From: Candidatus Kapaibacterium sp.
Lineage (GTDB): Bacteria > Bacteroidota > Ignavibacteria > Kapaibacteriales > UBA2268
DNA: 5,331 nucleotides
NCBI GenBank assembly: GCA_938038165.1
Contig: CALHRB010000266.1
Coordinates: 1-5,331 of the forward strand
Reading direction: 5' to 3'
The translations under genes were made by a program, and so were the position numbers. Every line of letters begins with the position of its first letter. Within the stretch, counting starts at the first letter, position 1. Positions 1-5,331 of this stretch are shown here, piece after piece. Under the pieces are notes generated by a model. The model ran no database searches. It was not told the DNA's origin and saw only the letters and a program-made list of their open reading frames with translations.

Positions 1-30
1 GTGAGTAAATGATTATTAATAAGATAATTA

Positions 31-39
31 TGGTATAAT
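31..39 (+). promoter_or_regulatory. Extended -10 promoter element upstream of the histidine kinase
   Basis: The sequence TGGTATAAT is a perfect TATAAT hexamer (34-39) preceded by the TGn extension. No good -35 hexamer lies 16-18 bases upstream (the candidates, such as gattat at 11-16, are poor), which is tolerable for an extended -10 promoter. Transcription would start near 46, giving a leader of about 12 bases with no Shine-Dalgarno sequence before the ATG at 59. In such AT-rich DNA a chance match is possible. Confidence 0.4.
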
Positions 40-58
40 AATTGATTAACTATAAAAA

Positions 59-1198
59 ATGGAAAATGATAAAAATATATCAGAAGATTATACAAAAGTT
101 CTAATAATTTCTGACGATTTGAAAATAATTGATGAAATTAAAGAACTCAGCCAAGAATATTTCATTTCTTTAGATTATATTTCTTCCAAAAAGATTACAA
201 AAATAGGAGAATCTTTGCCAAATCACGATATATTAATAATTGACAATGAGTTGGTTTCTATAAATTTTTTAGACTATCTTAAAATTTATAAGAATAATAC
301 AGGCAATAATTATACACCGATATTAACAGTAACTTCGAATGCTGATGAAGATTTTTTAAAAATCATATTAAGTTTAGGGATAAATGATTTTATATTAAAA
401 CCACTGAATCCTTTCATATTACTTGTAAAATTGAGGAATCTAATTCTGATTAGCAATTTAAGCAAGATGTTAATTGAAGCAAGGAACAGTTTTTATCAAA
501 AGAACAAGGAGAAAAATGAATTATTGGGATTAACAGCCCACGATTTGAAAAATCCAATTAATAGTATATCTATGCTATCAAAAGTATTAAGGGATACTAA
601 TGAACTTTCGAGTGAAGAGATTAAGGAATATTCAGGCGATATAGCATCAACAGCCGAAAGGATGCTTTCCCTGATTAAAGAATTGCTTGATTTTAATGCA
701 ATAGAAGAAGGAAGAATAAAAATAAAACCGGAAGAACTGGAATTGAATGAAATACTTTCAGACGTTGTAAATTTCTATCAAAATAATGCAAAAAGCAAGA
801 ATATTACACTGAAAACTGATTTTCCAAACCAAACAATTTATGTCAAAACCGATAGAAATGCTATAGCTCAAATCCTTGACAACCTGATTTCAAATGCTGT
901 TAAATATACTCTGCCGGGCAAAAAAGTTTTTATATCTTTGAAGAAATCAAACAATATAGCAACAATTGAAATAAAAGATGAGGGACCCGGATTCACAGAT
1001 GAAGATATGAAAAAAATCTATCAAAAATTTTCGAAATTAAGTGCAAAACCGACAGCAGGAGAGCATTCCACAGGTCTTGGTCTATCAATTGTAAAAAAAT
1101 ATGCCGATTTGATTTGTGCAGAATTAAAATTAGAAAGTGAAGCCGGCAAAGGCTCCACTTTCTTTATTAGCTTACCGATAGAAGAAATAGAAAATTAG
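59..1198 (+). CDS. Receiver-histidine kinase protein (N-terminal REC, HisKA, HATPase_c)
   Basis: This is a soluble two-component signalling kinase of 379 residues. Residues about 12-130 form a response-regulator receiver domain: acidic pair D19/D20, phosphoacceptor D62 in ILIIDNEL, T92 in TVTSN, and the conserved lysine K114 in FILKPL. A short, probably helical linker (about 131-155) leads to a HisKA domain with the H box at H161 (TAHDLKNP). The HATPase_c domain has N box residues N275 and N279 (DNLISNAVKYT), G1 box DEGPGF at 307-312 and G2 box TGLGLSIVKK at 338-347. All catalytic residues are present, so it should be active. There is no transmembrane segment or PAS/GAF sensor, so its input probably comes by phosphotransfer to, or protein contact with, the N-terminal receiver. 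No partner regulator or kinase is in the window. The ATG at 59 lacks a Shine-Dalgarno sequence, but it sits 12 residues before the receiver fold begins and no upstream in-frame start is available. The domain call is firm; the pathway is unknown. Confidence 0.93.
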   Translation: MENDKNISEDYTKVLIISDDLKIIDEIKELSQEYFISLDYISSKKITKIGESLPNHDILIIDNELVSINFLDYLKIYKNNTGNNYTPILTVTSNADEDFLKIILSLGINDFILKPLNPFILLVKLRNLILISNLSKMLIEARNSFYQKNKEKNELLGLTAHDLKNPINSISMLSKVLRDTNELSSEEIKEYSGDIASTAERMLSLIKELLDFNAIEEGRIKIKPEELELNEILSDVVNFYQNNAKSKNITLKTDFPNQTIYVKTDRNAIAQILDNLISNAVKYTLPGKKVFISLKKSNNIATIEIKDEGPGFTDEDMKKIYQKFSKLSAKPTAGEHSTGLGLSIVKKYADLICAELKLESEAGKGSTFFISLPIEEIEN

Positions 1199-1206
1199 CT
1201 GGATTA

Positions 1207-2736
1207 TTATTTGGCAACTCTTTCGAGCCATTTCAACATAAATAACATAGTCAGCATAGAAATTAGACAGGCTATAACAAAAACAAGCCAAGTTAGCCAA
1301 ATAGGTATATTGTCGTAGAAAATAGCACCAATGAAAAGTAATTGGTTACCTAAGGCAGTAGCGCCAAGCCAGCCACCCTGCATAATACCCTGATATTGCG
1401 GAGGAGCGACTTTTGAAACGAATGATATACCCAACGGGCTGATGAAAAGCTCAGCAACAGTAAGGATAAAATATGTGCCAATTAAAAGCCAGGGGGTTAC
1501 CCTTTGAGCGTCCGATAGCCCACCCATTGCTATTACCTCTGACTTCAATGGGACACCAATTGAACCGAGAGTCATCAATAAATATGCAAGTGCAGCTATA
1601 AACATACCTATTGCAATTTTTTTTGGGGTTGATGGTTCAATACCTTTTGCATTGAGCCACCCGAAGAATGCCATGATTATTGGTGTTAGAATTACAATAA
1701 ATAATGGATTTATAGATTGAAATATTTCTGCCCCCTGAAAAGATATAAAACCAAGATCTATTTTAATGCTGCTTAAATCCGTGTAATCTCTTGCAAAATA
1801 AGTAAGAGTTAAACCGTTTTGATGGAAGGAGAACCAAAAGAAAATAACAACACCAAAAACAGCCAATAAAGCATATAAACGCTGTTTAACCTCTCTTGCT
1901 TCCATTTGTATGGCACTTGGGTCAACTGATTTAGATACCTTTGGTGCAGGATTGGGAAATGTCTTTTTGTTGATCATATAAATTATAAACGATATTATCA
2001 TTGCACCCACAGAAATTGCAAAGGCATAATGAAAACCCTCAGTAAAAACATTCAAATAATCACGAGTGAATGCTGACATATCAGTTACAACCCTGCCGGT
2101 AACTTCATTTGCAAGAGTCATTAGCCTTTGACTTGCATCAGGAGTGAGCGTTCCTTCGATTGATTTATGACAAAGCTCAGGCAAATCGGGATTGTATTTA
2201 TAACCAAATTTTTCGAGCCAACCGTTACGCATTGCTATTGCCATTAACGGAGCAAATAAGGCTCCAACATTTATAAACATGTAAAACAATGAAAAACCAG
2301 AGTCCCGTTTGCTTGCATAATCTTGATTGTCATACATCTGTCCAACCAATGCCTGTAAATTTCCCTTGAATAACCCATTGCCAAATGCTATAGTAAAAAG
2401 ACCAAAACATGATATGATTAAAAATAGAGTCTTATTGGGAACAGGGGTTGGTGTTGGGATTGCAATCAAAACGTATCCGATAGCCATCACAATCAAGCCC
2501 GTCATGATAACACCTTTGTAATTCCTTGATTTATCGGCAATCAATCCACCAATAAAAGCAAGAATATAAATAGAAAAATAAAATATAGAATAAATTATTC
2601 CTGCATCTGTTCCGCTTAGACCAAATTTTGCCTGTAAGAATAGTACAAGAATAGCCATCATCGTATAAAATCCAAAACGTTCGCCCATATTGGCTAACGC
2701 TGCAGCAAGTAAACCTTTAGGATGTCCTTTGAACAT
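1207..2736 (-). CDS. POT/PTR2-family proton-coupled di-/tripeptide transporter (MFS)
   Basis: This 509-residue inner-membrane protein of the major facilitator superfamily has many hydrophobic helices across its length, consistent with 12-14 membrane spans. Family signs are GERFGFY at 18-24 (the ExxERFxYY motif of helix 1), GLFKGN at 121-126 with lysine K124 in helix 4, the PTR2 signature FYMFINVGA at 151-159, and AELFISPLG at 428-436, whose E429 matches the conserved helix-10 glutamate. POT proteins import di- and tripeptides with protons. The first glutamate of ExxER is replaced by N16, and the first tyrosine of the YY pair by F23, so coupling may differ from the Escherichia coli and Shewanella proteins. 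A long polar stretch at about 171-232 lies between helices and is probably an external loop. The start at 2736 is backed by TAAGGG seven bases upstream. The gene ends in tandem TAA codons (1204-1209). Substrate and subfamily cannot be fixed from sequence alone. Confidence 0.93.
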   Translation of the reverse strand: MFKGHPKGLLAAALANMGERFGFYTMMAILVLFLQAKFGLSGTDAGIIYSIFYFSIYILAFIGGLIADKSRNYKGVIMTGLIVMAIGYVLIAIPTPTPVPNKTLFLIISCFGLFTIAFGNGLFKGNLQALVGQMYDNQDYASKRDSGFSLFYMFINVGALFAPLMAIAMRNGWLEKFGYKYNPDLPELCHKSIEGTLTPDASQRLMTLANEVTGRVVTDMSAFTRDYLNVFTEGFHYAFAISVGAMIISFIIYMINKKTFPNPAPKVSKSVDPSAIQMEAREVKQRLYALLAVFGVVIFFWFSFHQNGLTLTYFARDYTDLSSIKIDLGFISFQGAEIFQSINPLFIVILTPIIMAFFGWLNAKGIEPSTPKKIAIGMFIAALAYLLMTLGSIGVPLKSEVIAMGGLSDAQRVTPWLLIGTYFILTVAELFISPLGISFVSKVAPPQYQGIMQGGWLGATALGNQLLFIGAIFYDNIPIWLTWLVFVIACLISMLTMLFMLKWLERVAK

Positions 2737-2743
2737 TAATCAG

Positions 2744-2749
2744 CCCTTA
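2744..2749 (-). promoter_or_regulatory. Ribosome binding site of the peptide transporter
   Basis: On the minus strand TAAGGG lies seven bases before the ATG at 2736. It can pair with the anti-Shine-Dalgarno end of 16S rRNA (one G-U pair). It fixes the transporter start, which also begins the protein just before its helix-1 motif. Confidence 0.55.
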
Positions 2750-2780
2750 TTTAGTTAAAAATAAAATAATTAAAAAAATA

Positions 2781-2808
2781 ATAATACTAAAAAATACTTT
2801 TATGACAA
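2781..2808 (-). promoter_or_regulatory. Likely promoter of the peptide transporter, overlapping a hairpin
   Basis: Read on the minus strand, TTGTCA (2808-2803, five of six matches to TTGACA) is followed after 16 bases by TATTAT (2786-2781, five of six matches to TATAAT). Initiation would fall near 2774, giving a leader of about 38 bases that includes the TAAGGG ribosome binding site. The -35 box lies in the loop and inner stem of the hairpin at 2789-2819, so the terminator of adk and the promoter of the next gene share bases. The high AT content makes chance -10 matches common; the -35 match and spacing are what make this credible. Confidence 0.5.
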
Positions 2809-2819
2809 AAGTATTTTTT
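2789..2819 (-). terminator. AT-rich hairpin terminator downstream of adk
   Basis: A perfect 13-base inverted repeat (2789-2801 and 2807-2819) flanks a five-base loop. The stem carries its own A tract on one side and T tract on the other, as in a factor-independent terminator that could work in both directions. On the minus strand it starts 27 bases after the adk stop codon, and it lies 52 bases upstream of the transporter start. Only one G-C pair is present, so the stem is weaker than a classic terminator and read-through is likely. Confidence 0.55.
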
Positions 2820-2846
2820 TTATTAGAAGCTGTTAGAGTTGTTATC

Positions 2847-3497
2847 CTAAATATATTTATTTAGAACAGCCTGAATTTGATTATATATAAAGTCTATTTC
2901 TCCAACTCCGTTAATCTTGTCCACCAGATTTTTCTTTGAATAATATTCAATCAAAGGCATTGTTTGAGCTTCATAGACTTTCAACCTGTTCATAATTGGT
3001 TCTTCTTTGTCGTCATCTCTCTGGTATAACTCTCCTCCTTCGACGTCGCAAGTACCTTCAATTTTTGGAGGATTATAAATCAGGTGGTATGATTTTCCAC
3101 AGATTCTGCAAATCCTTCGAGCTGTAAGCCGCTTTAATAATTCTTCATTAGGAACTTCGAGAACCAAAACGGTATCAAGTTCTTGTCCAAGCTCTTGAAG
3201 TAGTTTGTCGAGTGCCTCAGCCTGAGGAACTGTTCTTGGAAAACCGTCAAGAATATAGCCATTGGCAAGATTTGGATTTTTTAGTTCAACCCGAATCATC
3301 TCGATAATTAAGTCATCGGGAACCAATGCACCGGAGTCCATATAAGATTGAGCTTTCTTTCCTAAATCTGTTCCCAAATTGCGGTTTGCTCTCAAAATAT
3401 CGCCTGTTGAAAGCTGAACAATATTATAATCCTTGCAAATTCTTTCTGACTGTGTTCCCTTGCCAGCGCCCGGAGGTCCTAAAAAAATGATTCTCAT
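2847..3497 (-). CDS. adk: Adenylate kinase, long form with zinc-type LID
   Basis: This cytoplasmic enzyme of 216 residues catalyses ATP + AMP = 2 ADP and maintains the adenylate pool. The P-loop GPPGAGKGT lies at 7-15, the AMP-binding segment STGDILR at 30-36, and DGFPRT at 84-89 is the adenylate kinase signature. The LID domain (about 126-164) begins TARRICRICG and contains YQRDDD at 158-163. It carries C130, C133 and C150, three ligands of the structural zinc site known from Bacillus enzymes; the fourth position is E153, where Bacillus enzymes have Cys or Asp. Length and residue numbering match the Bacillus long form. The ATG at 3497 is preceded by GAAAGGA. The gene is not in the common secY-adk-map ribosomal-protein context but lies 56 bases downstream of an outer-membrane protein gene, and may be co-transcribed with it. 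Identification is secure. Confidence 0.97.
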   Translation of the reverse strand: MRIIFLGPPGAGKGTQSERICKDYNIVQLSTGDILRANRNLGTDLGKKAQSYMDSGALVPDDLIIEMIRVELKNPNLANGYILDGFPRTVPQAEALDKLLQELGQELDTVLVLEVPNEELLKRLTARRICRICGKSYHLIYNPPKIEGTCDVEGGELYQRDDDKEEPIMNRLKVYEAQTMPLIEYYSKKNLVDKINGVGEIDFIYNQIQAVLNKYI

Positions 3498-3501
3498 AAT
3501 G

Positions 3502-3508
3502 TCCTTTC
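3502..3508 (-). promoter_or_regulatory. Ribosome binding site of adk
   Basis: GAAAGGA on the minus strand ends four bases before the ATG at 3497. It supports this start, which also gives the expected MRIIFLGPPG beginning of adenylate kinase. The rest of the 56-base gap upstream is AT-rich. It contains only weak -10-like matches (such as CATAAT) without a convincing -35 box, so transcription from the upstream gene is the simpler assumption. Confidence 0.6.
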
Positions 3509-3553
3509 AAATATTAAAATATATTATGAAATTAGTAGGTTCATATAAATTAA

Positions 3554-4936
3554 TTATAATTGAAGTCTTAGCATAAGGTAAACCCAAAAGGCAATATCTT
3601 CTCTCTTCTTTTCATTTGTTTTGCCCGGATTAACAATCCATATTTCTTTCATCAGCTTGCCGGGAAGGAAAAATCCCCCACCACCTTCAATTGAGCTGTT
3701 TTTGTAAATGCCATATCGTAAAAGATAATCTATTTCAGTTCCATAATCAGACAAATCAGTAGCACTCTTTTGGTTTGAAGTAAAATAATGGATATCCAAC
3801 TGTGCAAACCATGGACTTTCCCTGGGCTTAAATATACCCCGCAAATAATAATCGTGAAGTCCCAGATTATGAGTTGATGTTTCGATAGTGCTGAAATAAT
3901 CCATATACCCATACAAAGAATGCTTGGTTGAATATGTATTATCGAAAACATTGAGTTTGATGGAGTTCCCTGCAGTATCGCCGCCTTCGGTGCCAGAAAC
4001 AATTTCTCCATTCAAGGAAACAGAAAACTCTTTTAAGTCGTATTGTAATCTTGCAGCTAATGTATATGCAGCAATATCATAATCAAAGTAATTTACAACG
4101 GTTTCACCAGCTTTTTTTGTTCCTTTGGTTAATGTCCCTGCTTGATAGGCGCCTTCAATCAATGTGCTAATGTCATTTAATTTGTAATTTAATGAAGCAC
4201 CACTTGTAAGTCTGTTAAGATTAACATTTCTTGAATAAACAAAGAAAGTATCTTTGGCTTTTCTGTCAAGCTCATCTTTTCGTCTGTCTGTCTCATAGTA
4301 AGAGAACAAGTTGAATGAGAAGTTATCGGTAGGTTCTATATTAGCCCACAACCCATATATACTGAAGCTTGTGTCAGCATTGGGAGGATAGGGATATGTT
4401 TTTTGATTGTAGTTAGCAGTGAAATCCTTGAAATAAGTGTGTGTGAAATTAAAAACATCTATCCAGAAAGATTGTTGTTTATATTTCACTACCAAACCAT
4501 CGAAAGTTCTTGAAGCATAATGCCACTGATTAGAGCCAAAAAATCTGTTAGATCCATAACTATGCTCATATCTTCCTGCTTTTGCAGATAAGGGTATTCC
4601 AAAAATGCTGTCTATCTCAGCAAATCCCTGATGCAAGTCAACATTGAATATATTAGCTGTAGAACTTTTCTCCTGTCCCCAGACTCGTGAATCCTGAAAT
4701 TCAACAAAAAGCTTTATTTGATTAAGAACTATCTTCTCTACATTGAATCTTGTTCTCATACTCGTAAATGTGTAGGGATAAGTTTCGTTGAGAAAATCCC
4801 TGCCATCGAGTTCGGACCTAATTTGAATTTGGGCACCAAATTGCCAGTCATTATTTCCTTCAGAAAGCAGCATTGAAGGAATGAACGAACAAATAATAAT
4901 TAATAAAAAAATAGACTTATTGTAAACAATTATCAT
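3554..4936 (-). CDS. Alginate-export-family outer-membrane beta-barrel protein
   Basis: This is a predicted outer-membrane channel of 460 residues from the chosen start. It begins with a signal peptide (MIIVYNKSIFLLI, then a hydrophobic run to about SMLLS), followed directly by EGNNDWQF and alternating polar/hydrophobic strands to the C-terminus (FWVYLMLRLQL). Two blocks typical of the Alginate_exp family are visible: AGRYEHSYGSNRFFGS with ASRTFDGL about 120-150 residues in, and near the end GTEIDYLLRYGIY with GGGFFLPG. Family members such as Pseudomonas AlgE export polysaccharide, but many distant members have unknown cargo, and no polysaccharide synthesis genes are nearby, so alginate transport should not be assumed. 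The frame is open upstream to a TTG at 5002, with ATGs at 4972, 4951 and 4936. I choose 4936 because it gives a normal signal peptide and lies about 30 bases after a likely transcription start; 4951 is nearly as good. No start has a clear Shine-Dalgarno sequence. adk follows in the same direction. Confidence 0.85.
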   Translation of the reverse strand: MIIVYNKSIFLLIIICSFIPSMLLSEGNNDWQFGAQIQIRSELDGRDFLNETYPYTFTSMRTRFNVEKIVLNQIKLFVEFQDSRVWGQEKSSTANIFNVDLHQGFAEIDSIFGIPLSAKAGRYEHSYGSNRFFGSNQWHYASRTFDGLVVKYKQQSFWIDVFNFTHTYFKDFTANYNQKTYPYPPNADTSFSIYGLWANIEPTDNFSFNLFSYYETDRRKDELDRKAKDTFFVYSRNVNLNRLTSGASLNYKLNDISTLIEGAYQAGTLTKGTKKAGETVVNYFDYDIAAYTLAARLQYDLKEFSVSLNGEIVSGTEGGDTAGNSIKLNVFDNTYSTKHSLYGYMDYFSTIETSTHNLGLHDYYLRGIFKPRESPWFAQLDIHYFTSNQKSATDLSDYGTEIDYLLRYGIYKNSSIEGGGGFFLPGKLMKEIWIVNPGKTNEKKREDIAFWVYLMLRLQL

Positions 4937-4972
4937 TAAATTAATTAACATAAATTTCAAATAATTAGTCAT

Positions 4973-5002
4973 ATAATATAACCAAACCTTCTCAATAAGC
5001 AA
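4973..5002 (-). promoter_or_regulatory. Likely promoter of the outer-membrane barrel gene
   Basis: On the minus strand TTGCTT (5002-4997) is followed after 18 bases by TATTAT (4978-4973). The -10 box is a five-of-six match; the -35 box keeps only the TTG core plus chance matches. Initiation near 4966 would exclude the TTG at 5002 and the ATG at 4972 as starts and leaves the ATGs at 4951 and 4936. A weak call in AT-rich DNA, supported mainly by its fit with the signal-peptide start. Confidence 0.35.
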
Positions 5003-5091
5003 AAATATAGTTCTTGTTATTTAATCAAAGTGTGTTTTTTGGTAATTAGCAAAAGACAAAAAAATATAAATATAACCAACAAATTCAAAAC

Positions 5092-5331
5092 ATGCTGGCC
5101 TTGTATAGAGATCCGCATATAACCGAGAACCAAATAATGCATTTGGCATTCGGTTTGGGGAAAGCGTTTGAGGATTTGCGGAATTATGAAACGGCCTTCG
5201 ACTTCTTCTTGGCGGGAAACACGATGAAGCGGAAGACACAATGCTACTCAATTGACGCACTGGGCAGATTTTTCAGAAAGCAAAAAGAAGTCTTTGACAG
5301 TTCCTGGTTTGATAAATACCAGGGCGCTGGA
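5092..5331 (+). CDS. Partial TPR-linked sulfotransferase-family protein (runs off right edge)
   Basis: Eighty codons are open from the ATG at 5092 to the window edge; the frame is open back to 5050, just after a TAG at 5047-5049. The translation contains HLAFGLGKAFEDL, then NYETAFDFFLAGNTMKRK, then a YSI...FF...VF stretch ending KYQGAG. This matches the last TPR-like segment and linker that, in TPR-sulfotransferase proteins, precede a PAPS-binding sulfotransferase domain (usually starting with a PIFIVGMPRSGTT-like loop just downstream). That domain would lie beyond the window. The TPR repeats normally found before this segment are absent: codons 5050-5091 are A-rich (KTKKYKYNQQ) and unlike a TPR. 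There is no Shine-Dalgarno sequence before 5092. G+C from 5092 on is about 45% by hand count, clearly above the neighbouring AT-rich genes, and the codons are richer in C/G (GCC, CCG, CGG, GCG). This may be a truncated acquired gene, a short family member, or an assembly junction. The family assignment is from memory of motifs. Confidence 0.65.
   Translation, partial: MLALYRDPHITENQIMHLAFGLGKAFEDLRNYETAFDFFLAGNTMKRKTQCYSIDALGRFFRKQKEVFDSSWFDKYQGAG

Noticed and set aside
1..12. Possible 3' end of an upstream plus-strand gene (GTG AGT AAA TGA)
   Set aside because: Only three codons are available before the stop, too few to support any gene call.
2327..2521. Plus-strand 64-codon open frame inside the transporter gene
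   Set aside because: It is antisense to conserved transmembrane segments of the POT protein and has no recognisable motif of its own.
3730..4011. Minus-strand 93-codon open frame in another frame of the barrel gene
   Set aside because: It overlaps the conserved C-terminal half of the beta-barrel protein in a different frame and shows no family motif.
4889..4906. Possible lipobox (IIIC) in the signal peptide of the barrel protein
   Set aside because: The cysteine lies in the middle of the hydrophobic core and is preceded by Ile rather than Gly, Ala or Ser, so lipoprotein processing is unlikely; integral barrels of this family are not lipoproteins.
5003..5091. Possible promoter for the plus-strand fragment, or a mobile-element end, in the AT-rich gap
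   Set aside because: TATAAA/TATAAC-like -10 matches occur around 5065-5076, but no -35 box sits at proper spacing, and I see no inverted repeats or target duplications that would mark an insertion-sequence end.
5017..5260. Two overlapping minus-strand open frames of 74 and 79 codons
   Set aside because: They lie opposite the plus-strand frame that matches the TPR-sulfotransferase linker, have no recognisable motif and end in low-complexity AT-rich codons, so they are antisense shadows.

Overview
The window looks like chromosomal DNA from an AT-rich Gram-negative bacterium. The outer-membrane barrel gene implies two membranes. The adenylate kinase is the long form with a zinc-type LID, whereas Bacteroidetes enzymes as I recall them are shorter. 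At least two genes have usable Shine-Dalgarno sequences, and the promoter-like elements are of the ordinary -35/-10 type rather than the Bacteroidetes -33/-7 type. The peptide transporter nevertheless resembles those of the Bacteroidetes/Ignavibacteria side of the tree. My best guess is an Ignavibacteria- or Kapabacteria-like member of the FCB group, held with low confidence and from memory of the families only.

Layout, left to right. Bases 1-58 are a short AT-rich leader with an extended -10 element. Bases 59-1198 (+) encode a soluble receiver-histidine kinase protein. It converges, with an 8-base gap, on a POT/PTR2-family proton-coupled peptide transporter (1207-2736, -). Bases 2737-2846 hold a perfect AT-rich hairpin, probably the adk terminator, and a good promoter for the transporter that overlaps it. 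Adenylate kinase (2847-3497, -) follows. Then comes an alginate-export-family outer-membrane beta-barrel protein (3554 to about 4936, -), with its own likely promoter near 4973-5002. From about 5092 to the right edge (+) the sequence changes to a visibly more GC-rich reading frame. It matches the linker between the TPR repeats and the sulfotransferase domain of TPR-sulfotransferase proteins. It lacks the usual upstream repeats and runs off the window.

The barrel gene and adk lie 56 bases apart in the same direction and could be co-transcribed; the transporter is probably a separate unit behind the hairpin. Apart from a loose link between outer-membrane and inner-membrane uptake, the genes do not form an obvious pathway. 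No CRISPR array, complete mobile element, tRNA or rRNA is visible. I found no convincing undescribed system. The points most worth checking are the altered proton-coupling motif of the transporter, the glutamate at the fourth zinc-ligand position of adenylate kinase, and the compositionally distinct sulfotransferase fragment at the right edge.
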